64,000 bases of DNA from Planctomycetota bacterium (GTDB lineage: Bacteria > Planctomycetota > Phycisphaerae > UBA1845 > UTPLA1). The translations under genes and the position numbers were made by a program. The stretch covers positions 1-64,000 of the forward strand of contig JADJRI010000006.1 in NCBI GenBank assembly GCA_016712275.1, in the 5' to 3' direction. The first letter of the stretch is position 1; each line of letters opens with the position of its first letter. The notes under the pieces were generated by a model. It searched no databases and was not told the DNA's origin. It was given only the letters and a program-made list of their open reading frames with translations. Positions 47,556 to 55,784 of this stretch are shown piece after piece.

Positions 47556-48430
47556 ATGGCGCAGGCGGAAACATTGAACGGCAAGGCACTGGTTGAAGCT
47601 GCGATCGCCGATGTCGGCGAAATCGCGACGCTTCCCGAAGTCACCGTCAAGATCATTCAGATTGTCGAGAACCCCAAGTCGACCGCGCGCGATTGCACGA
47701 AGTCATCCGAAATGACCCCGCGCTCTCCGCCCGCATCCTAAAAGTCGTCAACTCCGCCTTCTACGGACTGCCCGGCCAGATCGCGAGCATCGATCGCGCC
47801 ATCGTCCTTCTCGGCCTTTCCGCCGTCAAGAACATCGCCATCGCCGCGTCCATGACCCATCTCTTCAACAGCGGACCGGCCATCGAAGGCTTCAGCGGCG
47901 CGGAAGTTTGGCGTCACTCCGTTGCCACCGGCGTGGCATCCAGAATGCTCTCCGCCGCACAGGGCCGTCCGGCCGTCGAGGAGAGCTTCCTCGCCGGCAT
48001 TATTTCGGACCTCGGCCTGCTCGTTGAGCGCCAGGTCTTCTCAAAACAGCTCGCCGAGATCATCGCCCAGCTCAATGCCGACGGCGGCGACTTCTGCGAA
48101 CTGGAAACGCAGATCATCGGCGCGGACCATCAGGCATTCGGCGCCGCGCTTGCCGCCAAGTGGCGATTTCCGCAGCCGCTCTGCACGACAATCGGCTACC
48201 ACCACAAGCCGCACCTGCTCGCCGCGGCCAACCGCGAATTGCCGACGCTCGTTTGCGTGGCCGACGTTATTGTCAGCCGCCTGAACATGGGCTTCAGCAC
48301 CTATGGCGAGGACACGGAAATCCCGCAGGAATTTCTCGATATCATCAAGCTCACGCCGGAAAAGGTGCAGGGCGTGGTGGACGAAGTCGAGGAGCAGGTC
48401 GCCCTTGTCGAGAACATCTTCTCTTCGTGA
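47556..48430 (+). CDS. HDOD domain protein (frameshifted)
   Basis: A protein of about 291 residues. The first 46 residues end in VENPKSTARD. Adding one C at 47693-47694 continues as LHEVIRNDPALSARILKVVNSAFYGLPGQI, the conserved HDOD start. The remainder (VLLGLSAVKNIAIAASM, VWRHSVATGVASRML, FLAGIISDLGLL, IGYHHKPHL) is typical HDOD. The canonical HD pair is replaced (SDLG rather than HDIG), usual for HDOD proteins, which act as signalling scaffolds rather than phosphodiesterases. No receiver domain is fused. Function is probably regulatory. Confidence 0.82.
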
Positions 48431-48635
48431 TGCCGCCCGCTTTGTCCGAGTGAATTTGCTCGCTAGTTGAATGTGTAACAACTCGAATCCAATAACAAAA
48501 CCGATGGACTGAATTCATCGGATTTGCTCATTTCCGCAGCGCCAAAGCCCAATTCCACGAGCGCTTCACGCTCACCCTCGAATCGCCTAGCATGAACGTG
48601 GAAACTGAATATCCTCGCGCATCGGCGTGACGTAT

Positions 48636-49349
48636 ATGACATCGATCTCAAACTCCCTCGCCGCCGCATCCGTCACCATTGGGTTTCTTCACACACTCCT
48701 TGGGCCCGATCATTATCTGCCGTTCGTCGCCATGGCCCGGGCCGGCAATTGGTCACAAACGAAGACCATCGTGATCACCGTTTTGTGTGGAATAGGTCAC
48801 GTCCTCAGTTCCGTCGTCATCGGATTCGTCGGAATCGGGCTTGGCGTCGGCCTCGATAGAATGGAAGGCATCGAGAGCGCGCGAAGCAATCTGGCCGGCT
48901 GGGCGCTGATCGCCTTTGGATTGGCGTATCTGATCTGGGGCATTCGCGCGGCCGTTCGAAATCAACCGCATTCGCACCTTCACGCCCATTCGGACGGCAT
49001 CGTTCATATCCACGAGCACGATCATGAGGGCCTTCACCTGCATGCACACGAATCGCCGGTTCAGCCGCCCTCGCTCACGCCCTGGATTCTCTTTACGATT
49101 TTTCTATTCGGCCCATGCGAGGCGCTGATCCCCATGCTCATGGTTCCGGCCGCCGCCGGCAGCATGTGGGATGTCGTAGTCGTGACACTGCTGTTCGGCG
49201 TTACCACGATCGCGACCATGACCGTGATCGTGCTGGTGCTGCTTCGCGGCGCCCAGGTGGTTCGGATTCAAGCGATGCAGCGATACAACCATGCCGCCGC
49301 CGGCGCGGTGCTTTTCATGTGTGGATTGGCGATTAGATTTGGGCTTTAA
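48636..49349 (+). CDS. NicO/UreH-like nickel-cobalt transporter
   Basis: A 237-residue inner-membrane protein with six predicted helices. The first helix has GFLHTLLGPDHYLPFVAMAR, with the HxxxxxDH-like pattern of NicO/RcnA and UreH-type metal permeases. A cytoplasmic or periplasmic loop at about residues 112-145 is extremely His-rich (HSHLHAHSDGIVHIHEHDHE), as expected for a Ni/Co or Zn buffer. The GTG at 48627 is an alternative start. No urease or hydrogenase genes are present, so the metal and purpose stay open. No cobalamin riboswitch was seen upstream. Confidence 0.8.
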   Translation: MTSISNSLAAASVTIGFLHTLLGPDHYLPFVAMARAGNWSQTKTIVITVLCGIGHVLSSVVIGFVGIGLGVGLDRMEGIESARSNLAGWALIAFGLAYLIWGIRAAVRNQPHSHLHAHSDGIVHIHEHDHEGLHLHAHESPVQPPSLTPWILFTIFLFGPCEALIPMLMVPAAAGSMWDVVVVTLLFGVTTIATMTVIVLVLLRGAQVVRIQAMQRYNHAAAGAVLFMCGLAIRFGL

Positions 49350-49457
49350 CGAACCACGACCTGCCGTCACGTTCTACACAACCAAATCGCTTGTTTGTGG
49401 TGTGTGAAGTCGCCCGAACAGCAGTCATTTTCCGGTGAATGGCGGCTCGTGTGACTG

Positions 49458-49491
49458 CAAAAAAAAGCCCCGGCAGTTAGGTGCCGGGGCT
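49458..49491 (-). terminator. Rho-independent terminator after rplK
   Basis: On the minus strand AGCCCCGGCA pairs with TGCCGGGGCT over ten bases around a six-base loop, followed by eight T residues (49466-49459). It is 50 bases downstream of the rplK stop and closes the tuf-to-rplK gene series. Confidence 0.92.
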
Positions 49492-49541
49492 CTTGGCTTA
49501 CATTAATCAGGTATTGTCGGATGGGACCGAGGCGCTCGTAA

Positions 49542-49979
49542 TCAATCCACCACATCGATGCCCATGTTCCGGGCCGTTCCCGCGACCACGCGCTTCGCGG
49601 ACTCCATGCGGCCGAGGCAGTTGAGGTCGACCATCTTCTGCTTGGCGATGTCTTCAACCTGCTTCCACGTCACGCTGCCGACCTTTTTCGCGGTGGGGCA
49701 CGCCGGAGCCTTTTTCAACCTTGGCCGCTACCTTCAGCAGGACCGATGCAGGGGGCTCTTGATGATGAAATCGAACGTGCGATCGGCATACACGCTGACG
49801 ACGGCCGTCACCGGCATGCCGTTCAGCGCTCGCGTGCGCTCATTGAATTGCTGCACGAACTGGCCGGGATTGACGCCGTATTGGCCGCACGCGGGGCCGA
49901 TGGGCGGTGCGGGCGTCGCCTGACCGCCTGCGCCTTGAACCTTGAAAGTTGCTGTCGGAATTTTCTTCTTCTTTGCCAC
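49542..49979 (-). CDS. rplK: 50S ribosomal protein L11 (two compensating frameshifts)
   Basis: L11 binds 23S rRNA in the GTPase-associated centre. MAKKKKIPTATFKVQGAGGQ and PPIGPACGQYGVNPGQFVQQFN are present. The frame breaks where the minus strand has CCCCC (49751-49755) and CCCCCC would continue KSPPASVLLKVAAKVEKGSG. It returns at 49695-49698, where CCCC is present instead of CCC, giving VPTAKKVGSVTWKQVEDIA and ending GTARNMGIDVVD. The two shifts cancel, so the span of 438 bases still codes for 145 residues, an ordinary L11 length. An essential gene cannot lack this region, so sequence error is by far the best explanation. Confidence 0.9.
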
Positions 49980-50018
49980 GGTCTAGTCACCTCAATCACA
50001 AAATCACAAAGGCAGGGG

Positions 50019-50108
50019 GGAATGACAAATTCAAAATGTAAAATGCAAAAAAGGAGAACCGCTTTCGGGCATTCCTTTTTTGATTTTTCATTCTTATGTT
50101 TGCATTCC
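50019..50108. repeat. Inverted repeat with TGCAAAA units between nusG and rplK
   Basis: The 130-base gap between nusG and rplK holds an AT-rich inverted repeat. The left part (about 50019-50056) and right part (about 50070-50108) pair imperfectly over some 35 bases. Its vocabulary (AATGTAAAATGCAAAA, TTTGCATTC) is shared with 17495-17588. It reaches the nusG stop codon. Confidence 0.65.
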
Positions 50109-50782
50109 TAATCGTTCCCCGTCAATTCAAGCTGCCAATATTCCAATTCGATCGGCGTCGTGCGGCCGAAGATCGACACATTCACGCGCACCTGGCCCTT
50201 GTCCGGCATCACTTCGTCGATTTCGCCTTCGAAGTTCTCGAATGGGCCTTCCTTCACCTTGATGCGGTCGCCCTTCTTCATGCCGGCCATGCCCGCCAGC
50301 GTCGGCTGTTCGGCCGATTTTTCGACGACGGCCAGCATTTTCTCCACGTCGTGCGGCTTCATGGCCGTCGGCTTGCCGTCGGACCCGATGAAATCGCCCA
50401 CGCTCATCGTTTCTTTGATCATGAACCAGATGTCTTCGGGAATGGTGCCGTCTTCCTCGACGAGCATTTCAACAAAGACATAACCGGGATAGAGCTTTCG
50501 GTCGTAGACTTTAGCGATGCGGCCGCGCATGCGTTTTTCACGCTGGGAAGGAACCAGAATGCGACCGATGCGGTCATCGAGACCCTCGACCGTGACCTTT
50601 CGCTTGAGTGCTTCGCAAACCTGATCTTCTCGGTTGCTGGCGACGCGAAGCACGTACCATTGCATGCCGGGCTTGGTCGGCGTCAGGACGCTTGGCAACG
50701 CCGGCGCAGCCGCATTGCCGGGGGCCGATTCACCCTGAGACATTGCAAAGTCGTTTGCTTTCATTTCCGTCGTAAACACCAT
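50108..50782 (-). CDS. nusG: Transcription antitermination factor NusG
   Basis: NusG links RNA polymerase to ribosome or Rho. The 224-residue protein has an N-terminal extension of about 38 residues, then MQWYVLRVASNREDQVCEAL (NGN domain start), PSQREKRMRGRIAKVYDRKLYPGYVFVEM split over the NGN core, and a KOW domain with KGDRIKVKEGPFENFEGEI and VSIFGRTTPIELEY. Position between secE and rplK is the classical order. GGAG lies just upstream of the ATG/GTG start pair. Translation from ATG 50782 or the next codon GTG cannot be distinguished. Confidence 0.94.
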   Translation of the reverse strand: MVFTTEMKANDFAMSQGESAPGNAAAPALPSVLTPTKPGMQWYVLRVASNREDQVCEALKRKVTVEGLDDRIGRILVPSQREKRMRGRIAKVYDRKLYPGYVFVEMLVEEDGTIPEDIWFMIKETMSVGDFIGSDGKPTAMKPHDVEKMLAVVEKSAEQPTLAGMAGMKKGDRIKVKEGPFENFEGEIDEVMPDKGQVRVNVSIFGRTTPIELEYWQLELTGND

Positions 50783-50822
50783 GACTCCATTCGAGAGAGT
50801 TGGAGGGCTGCCGCAAACCGGC

Positions 50823-51416
50823 TTACTTGCCCCAGAGAGATTCCCAAAGGCCTTCCGCCTTCAGAACGCCAATCCACGAGAAGAACAGCATGAACAGAAT
50901 ATCGACGACGAACAGCAGGATCGACATCGATACAACGACAAAGACCACGACCTTCGTCGAACCGATGATCTCCTTGCGGCTCGTCCAGTTCACCTTCTTC
51001 ATTTCGCCTTCAGTCGCGATCAGAAAGTCCGAGGCTCGGCGATTCAGGCCCAGCGCCCAGTATCCCAGCAGGCCAAAGCCCGCAATGATCACGGCCGCCA
51101 CACTCACGGGAACAATCGTTCGCATGGATCCATTGAACATGGGTTGCAGTTTGTCGTAAATGAAGTAGGCAAACCAGCAAACCAGTGCGCCATAGGCAAT
51201 GCCGGTCCAGACGCGGATCGTGCTGCCCTGAGTCGGCTTGTAGATATCGAAAAAGCCGCCGCCGGATGATTTTGATTCAATCTCACGCGGCTTGCTGGCT
51301 TCGTTCCCGCCCCTGCTGGTAGCGAAATCGGACACGGGCTTTTTCCTTTCCTCGAGCGCGACCGACGACTTTCCATTTGTATCGACGCCGGATCCCTTGT
51401 TTTCTTGCTCGGCCAT
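50823..51416 (-). CDS. secE: Preprotein translocase subunit SecE (extended)
   Basis: SecE stabilises the SecYEG channel. ATG 51416 is chosen because the frame further upstream is tRNA-Trp sequence. The 197-residue product is longer than the usual 60-130. It has a charged N-terminus (about 60 residues), two helices (VWTGIAYGALVCWFAYFIY; VPVSVAAVIIAGFGLLGYWA), then the conserved SecE core EGEMKKVNWTSRKEIIGSTK followed by the final helix. Three transmembrane segments are thus predicted. It lies between tRNA-Trp and nusG, the standard place. Confidence 0.92.
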   Translation of the reverse strand: MAEQENKGSGVDTNGKSSVALEERKKPVSDFATSRGGNEASKPREIESKSSGGGFFDIYKPTQGSTIRVWTGIAYGALVCWFAYFIYDKLQPMFNGSMRTIVPVSVAAVIIAGFGLLGYWALGLNRRASDFLIATEGEMKKVNWTSRKEIIGSTKVVVFVVVSMSILLFVVDILFMLFFSWIGVLKAEGLWESLWGK

Positions 51417-51476
51417 CAGGCAACCTGCCTTGCTAATTAGTTGCGGCGAATCGTCGCGACTCAACGGTTTCGCGAT

Positions 51477-51549
51477 CAGGGGCGGAGGGACTCGAACCCC
51501 CAACCGCCGGTTTTGGAAACCGGTGCTCTGCCAATTGAGCTACACCCCT
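51477..51549 (-). tRNA. tRNA-Trp (CCA)
   Basis: A 73-base cloverleaf on the minus strand. The acceptor AGGGGTG pairs with CGCCCCT (one T-G pair). The anticodon stem CCGGT/ACCGG encloses TTCCAAA, so the anticodon is CCA, tryptophan. D and T arms are regular. Location between rpmG and secE is conserved in many bacteria. Confidence 0.96.
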
Positions 51550-51559
51550 ATTTCAGAGT

Positions 51560-51640
51560 GTCTAGTTTTGAGCATCGGGTGGTGAGTTTGGCAATCCTCA
51601 AAAAAGATGTGCTCGAAACTCGAAACCCGTGACTCGTAAC
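51560..51640. repeat. Degenerate ACGAGT/TCGAGT-type repeat
   Basis: The 95-base gap between rpmG and tRNA-Trp contains, on the minus strand, the series TTACGAGT, CACGGGTT, TCGAGTT, TCGAG. This matches the unit vocabulary at 23463-23515. It sits inside an otherwise conserved translation gene order. Confidence 0.45.
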
Positions 51641-51644
51641 TAAT

Positions 51645-51821
51645 CTACTTCCTCTTGATCTTATGCGACGTATGCTTGCGATCGACCTTGCAGTATTTGT
51701 TCAAGCCATCCTTGATTCCCTCGGGAATTCCGGCCTTGGCATTGACCACGGTGCGATAATTCAACTGATCGCACACCTTGCACTGCAACCACACATATTC
51801 TCGTTTGCTCGACTTCGCCAT
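51645..51821 (-). CDS. rpmG: 50S ribosomal protein L33
   Basis: A 58-residue protein read on the minus strand from ATG 51821 to TAG 51645-51647. It begins MAKSSKREYVWLQCKVC and ends in NKYCKVDRKHTSHKIKRK, the L33 pattern. The first zinc knuckle is complete (Cys14, Cys17). The second has Cys44 but Asp47 where a second Cys is usual, so the zinc site may be altered or lost. It is 23 residues out from the tuf-to-secE conserved order: tuf, then rpmG, then tRNA-Trp. Confidence 0.9.
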   Translation of the reverse strand: MAKSSKREYVWLQCKVCDQLNYRTVVNAKAGIPEGIKDGLNKYCKVDRKHTSHKIKRK

Positions 51822-51895
51822 GATACGTCAACCTTCTTGCGGCACTTTGTTTGTCGCCGCTGCTTCAACCTCTCGGATCAGACTTCCGAGCCGCC

Positions 51896-51934
51896 AAAAA
51901 GTAAGGCGGCCCGGCCGACACATCGACCGGGCCG
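51896..51934 (-). terminator. Hairpin with T-run after tuf
   Basis: On the minus strand GGCCCGG (51933-51927) pairs with CCGGGCC (51914-51908), with a C-G pair extending the stem, followed a few bases later by TTTTT (51900-51896). It lies 24 bases after the tuf stop and may partly terminate or attenuate transcription into rpmG. Confidence 0.55.
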
Positions 51935-51957
51935 GCCTGTCAAACACGGATTGAATC

Positions 51958-53166
51958 TTACGCAATAATCTTGGTCACAACGCCCGAACCCACGGTTCGG
52001 CCGCCTTCGCGAACGGCGAAGCGAACGCCTTCCTCGAGCGCCACCGGCGCCACGAGTTCGACTTCGAGCGTCACGTTGTCGCCGGGCATGCACATTTCCG
52101 CGCCGCCGAGCAACTTGAGGCTTCCCGTGACGTCCGTCGTGCGGACATAGAACTGCGGACGATAGTTGTTGAAGAACGGCGTATGTCGGCCGCCTTCTTC
52201 CTTCGTCAACACGTAAACTTCCGCCTGGAATTTCGTATGCGGCGTGATCGAACCCGGCTTGGCCAATACCTGGCCGCGCTCAAGCTCTTCTTTTTCAACA
52301 CCGCGAAGAAGCAGGCCAACGTTGTCGCCCGCCTGGCCTTCATCCAGCGTCTTGTTGAACATTTCAACGCCGGTTACGACCGTCTTCTTGTTTTCCTTCA
52401 TCAGGCCGATGATTTCGACTTCTTCGCCGACCTTGACGATCCCGCGCTCAATTCGGCCGGTGCCGACCGTGCCGCGACCCTTGATGCTGAACACGTCTTC
52501 GACGGGCATCAGGAAGGGCTTGTCCTGCTCGCGAACCGGTTCCGGAATCTCGGTATCAAGGGCATCCATCAATTCGGCAATGCACTTGGTCGCTTCAGCA
52601 TCCTTGGGATTGTTAAGGGCCTTGTTGGCCTGACCGCGAATGATCTTGGTCTTGTCGCCCGGGAAGTCGTACTTCTTGAGAAGATCGCGGACTTCCTCTT
52701 CAACGAGGTCGAGCAACTCAGGGTCGTCGAGCAGGTCGATCTTGTTCAGGAAGACGACGAGCTGGGGAACGTTGACCTGGCGGGCAAGAAGCACGTGCTC
52801 GCGCGTCTGGGGCATCGGACCGTCAGCAGCGCTGACCACCAGAATCGCACCGTCCATCTGGGCGGCGCCGGTGATCATGTTCTTGACGTAGTCCGCGTGA
52901 CCGGGGCAGTCCACGTGGGCGTAGTGTCGCTTATCGGATTCATATTCGACGTGCGATGTCGCGATCGTCAGAATCTTTGTCGGGTCGCGTCGGCCGTCCT
53001 TCTCGGATGCCTTTGCGACTTCGTCATAGGCCTTGAACTTCGCAAGGCCCTTCGCCGCTTGCACCGCGGTGATCGCTGCCGTCAGGGTGGTCTTGCCGTG
53101 GTCGACGTGGCCGATGGTGCCGACGTTCACGTGTGGTTTCGTACGTTCAAACTTTTCCTTGGCCAT
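51958..53166 (-). CDS. tuf: Elongation factor Tu (variant switch I)
   Basis: EF-Tu delivers aminoacyl-tRNA to the ribosome. The 402-residue protein has the P-loop GHVDHGKT (residues 19-26), DCPGHAD (86-92), NKID (141-144) and a normal set of beta-barrel motifs (GRGTVGTGRIERG, RGQVLAKPGSI). Switch I is unusual. Where most bacteria have ARGITINTSH, this protein reads GRRDPTKILTIATSH (58-72), with a slightly longer loop and no Arg-Gly before Ile-Thr; the Thr that senses GTP is retained (Thr67). The gene lies between tRNA-Thr and rpmG. It is intact and surely functional. Confidence 0.96.
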   Translation of the reverse strand: MAKEKFERTKPHVNVGTIGHVDHGKTTLTAAITAVQAAKGLAKFKAYDEVAKASEKDGRRDPTKILTIATSHVEYESDKRHYAHVDCPGHADYVKNMITGAAQMDGAILVVSAADGPMPQTREHVLLARQVNVPQLVVFLNKIDLLDDPELLDLVEEEVRDLLKKYDFPGDKTKIIRGQANKALNNPKDAEATKCIAELMDALDTEIPEPVREQDKPFLMPVEDVFSIKGRGTVGTGRIERGIVKVGEEVEIIGLMKENKKTVVTGVEMFNKTLDEGQAGDNVGLLLRGVEKEELERGQVLAKPGSITPHTKFQAEVYVLTKEEGGRHTPFFNNYRPQFYVRTTDVTGSLKLLGGAEMCMPGDNVTLEVELVAPVALEEGVRFAVREGGRTVGSGVVTKIIA

Positions 53167-53449
53167 GCCAGCGATTCCTCCGCGAAATTAGTCGAAAATC
53201 CGACTCTGGTCTGGGTTGAAATCCTTGTTTTCCGTCCTGAATGTCAACGCAAGCGAAACGCCGAATCCAACGCCGGTCCGGTCGTTCCGCTTCGATCCGA
53301 AGCAAACTGTTAATCGAAGCGGACCCGGGATGCAACGCCAGCCACCGGTCCGGTGGCTTCTTCGCCGCGAGGCGATGCGCCGATTCGTGTTTGCCGCTGT
53401 CGAGGAGGGGCGTCGGCCCGCGCTGCGAGACGCCGCACACTCTTGAAAA

Positions 53450-53522
<73 letters not shown>

Positions 53523-53788
53523 GAATGCGAGCACGCCCGCGCTGGTCACGGCCCCCGCATCCGATAGACACGCAATCTTTGTCTCTGATGCGCCATCGGG
53601 GTAGAAAGCCTCGCCAGTATAAAGGAACATTTTTGGAGTCAAACCCATTCAACAGTGGACGGACTTTGACCATCAGCGGTCGCCCGGCACCGTATTTGTT
53701 GCGGTGATTTGCCGCCAGATATGATCGCAACTTCATGTCATTTATTGGCTTGCGGCGGAGGCATGACTGGCCTCGGAATACCGGTTTT

Positions 53789-55432
53789 TCAATGGTCTTT
53801 CAATCGAAAGACCACAAGGACGTCACCAATGAGCTGTTCCGAAAAGCGCCCACGCAGTGGTTGAAGCGAGCCACTCCGGTTGACTGCATCCGCGACCTGA
53901 ATCACAAACAGAACATGATCGGCGGCCAGGAACGGCACTTTTGCAGGGTCCGGTTCGACGGTAAACGCGCGATCCGCGTAGTACGCAAATTGCGGTGGAA
54001 CGATGTTGCGAAACACATAGCGGCCCCTGCGTTCGACCCAGGTTGGATTCCACGTCGTTACGATTCGATCGGCCGGCCGCGTCATTTCATTGATCGATTG
54101 CCAGGCACCGACGTGTGCCGTCAAGGCCGTCTCTTCGTGCGAGAAATAGTGCCACGTACCTTGCACCTCCAGCACTGCAGCCGTCATGACAATTGCACCG
54201 AGCGCCGCCAGCGACATCGCCCGGCTTGTTGCGTGGACGTGTTTTGACATCAGACCGATCGACTTCGCCCCAAGCATGGCGATGGCCGGTCCGAGGAAGA
54301 AAGCCCAATAGGCATGAAAAACATATTGGTGATAAAAAACCGTTAGCCAGACGAGTCCCGTTATCGATACAAGTCGCAGCATCACCCTCGACGCGCGCTC
54401 GCCCCGGCCCGCCGGCTTGTCGTTCGACGCCCAATTCCGGAACACAAACCGGTGCCGAATTTCCAAGACGGCACCGGCGAGTCCGATGGCGGCAAGAATC
54501 ATCAACGGCCACGTTACGTTTTCGATCGTGTGACGCCAGACATCGCCACCAGCCGCCAGTGATGCTCGCGGCGCTTCTCCCCGCTCGTGCGTTGCACGGG
54601 ACAGGAAAATGGACTCCAAGTCTCGCCAATTCCCCGCCAAGCCCGCATGAACGATGTAATAGAATTGCAGCAGAATGTTCCCCATGATACATGCGACGAC
54701 GATGGCCGCGCCGCGCCTGCCGCCGTCGCGGCACTCGCCAAGGCCGAGCATCTGACGCAGTGAAATGAAGCAGTAAAGCGAAGCAAATAAACACCCGGCC
54801 CAACCCGTCCAACAACCCAGAATCAGAACGACGACAAGAAGGACGTTCGCGATAATGCGTTCGCGAGTTGATTGAGGTGATCGCCTTTGTTGAATGCGAA
54901 CATGAAGTGATCCGGCCGCAAGCATCAGGAACAGGCCGATCGCTTCGTGGTTGACCATCCGTCCGAAGTAAACGGACATCGGCATGCAGGCATAAAAGAG
55001 ACCCGCAAGAAGTGCCATGCGTCTGCCCAGGGCCATTCGCCACAGGTGTAACAGCAACGCAAGCGTGCCAAGCGATGCAAGAATCGGCAGGCACCGGGCA
55101 ACCGCTTCGGATTCCCCAAACACCGCGAAGGCGCCTGCAATCATCCAAACCAGGCCCGGCGGATGTGTCGCATAGATCGATCGCTCGGCTGCCGGTGGGA
55201 TCGCCTCGCCGACCGCCACAACCGGCATTCCATGATGAATCTCAAGAGGATAGCGACTGAAATTCCTCGCGAGTTGGGAGAAAAATGCCCCATTCCAATC
55301 ATGAAGCCCGACCCAGGCCTCGCTGATGTCCTTTGTGAGACCCGCGGCATAAAGCAGCAATAGTCCGGCGGCGAACGCCCGGTACCGGCGTTCGAGAAGT
55401 GTTTGTCCCAACTGGGTTTGAAGCGTTTCCAT
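53789..55432 (-). CDS. PMT/GT39-type membrane glycosyltransferase-like protein
   Basis: A 547-residue inner-membrane protein with about 11-13 helices. The first periplasmic loop contains LHDWNGAFFSQLARNFSRYP, with an Asp in the place of the catalytic acidic residue of PMT/ArnT-type enzymes, followed by ATHPPGLVWM. FYACMPMSVYFGRMVNHEAIG carries the second loop pattern. The C-terminal 110 residues form a soluble domain. These enzymes use polyprenyl-phosphate sugars to glycosylate lipids or proteins; donor and acceptor are unknown. The gene is alone on its strand here. Confidence 0.8.
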   Translation of the reverse strand: METLQTQLGQTLLERRYRAFAAGLLLLYAAGLTKDISEAWVGLHDWNGAFFSQLARNFSRYPLEIHHGMPVVAVGEAIPPAAERSIYATHPPGLVWMIAGAFAVFGESEAVARCLPILASLGTLALLLHLWRMALGRRMALLAGLFYACMPMSVYFGRMVNHEAIGLFLMLAAGSLHVRIQQRRSPQSTRERIIANVLLVVVLILGCWTGWAGCLFASLYCFISLRQMLGLGECRDGGRRGAAIVVACIMGNILLQFYYIVHAGLAGNWRDLESIFLSRATHERGEAPRASLAAGGDVWRHTIENVTWPLMILAAIGLAGAVLEIRHRFVFRNWASNDKPAGRGERASRVMLRLVSITGLVWLTVFYHQYVFHAYWAFFLGPAIAMLGAKSIGLMSKHVHATSRAMSLAALGAIVMTAAVLEVQGTWHYFSHEETALTAHVGAWQSINEMTRPADRIVTTWNPTWVERRGRYVFRNIVPPQFAYYADRAFTVEPDPAKVPFLAADHVLFVIQVADAVNRSGSLQPLRGRFSEQLIGDVLVVFRLKDH

Positions 55433-55784
55433 CTGCCGACAGTTTAGCGGACGATCGGGCCAGAACCATGCACGATTTGTTAATGCAATCGCCCGATCGG
55501 GGCGTTTTCTTTGCTCGATCGCTGCTTGTGGGCATTGGTGAATCCCGGAGCAAATCTGGTCCGATCAGTGCCGGTTTCGACCCGTTGCCGACGGATTCCC
55601 TTCGCTTAACATACCGGATCGGTCGGATACGACGATGTGGTTTGAGGTTTGCGGTTTCTGGATGAGCCTGCCCTTCTTTCCTGTTTCGCCTGTTCCTGCC
55701 AGCCGGGCCGACGGCGGCCCCTTTTGTTGAACCCGAAAGTGAAAGCCGGTCAATGTAATTTTCTCTGAACGGAGCGTTTTTAGC
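55433..55784. promoter_or_regulatory. Long leader upstream of RRM protein gene
   Basis: About 350 bases between divergent genes. No credible gene is present on either strand. It must hold promoters of the glycosyltransferase (-) and RRM gene (+). GGAG about ten bases before ATG 55785 is the ribosome-binding site. A long leader would fit a cold-responsive RNA-binding protein, but no known element is recognised. Confidence 0.4.

Noticed and set aside
47556..48430. Programmed ribosomal frameshifting as explanation for split genes
   Set aside because: No slippery heptamer plus pseudoknot is consistent among sites, and shifts occur in both directions in unrelated genes.
52183..53313. Plus-strand frame of 376 codons opposite tuf
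   Set aside because: It is an antisense shadow of the strongly conserved tuf gene and has no recognisable domain.
53320..53370. Hairpin GCCACCGG-T-CCGGTGGC before tuf
   Set aside because: The loop is a single base and no T-run follows; it could be chance in GC-rich sequence, so no function is claimed.
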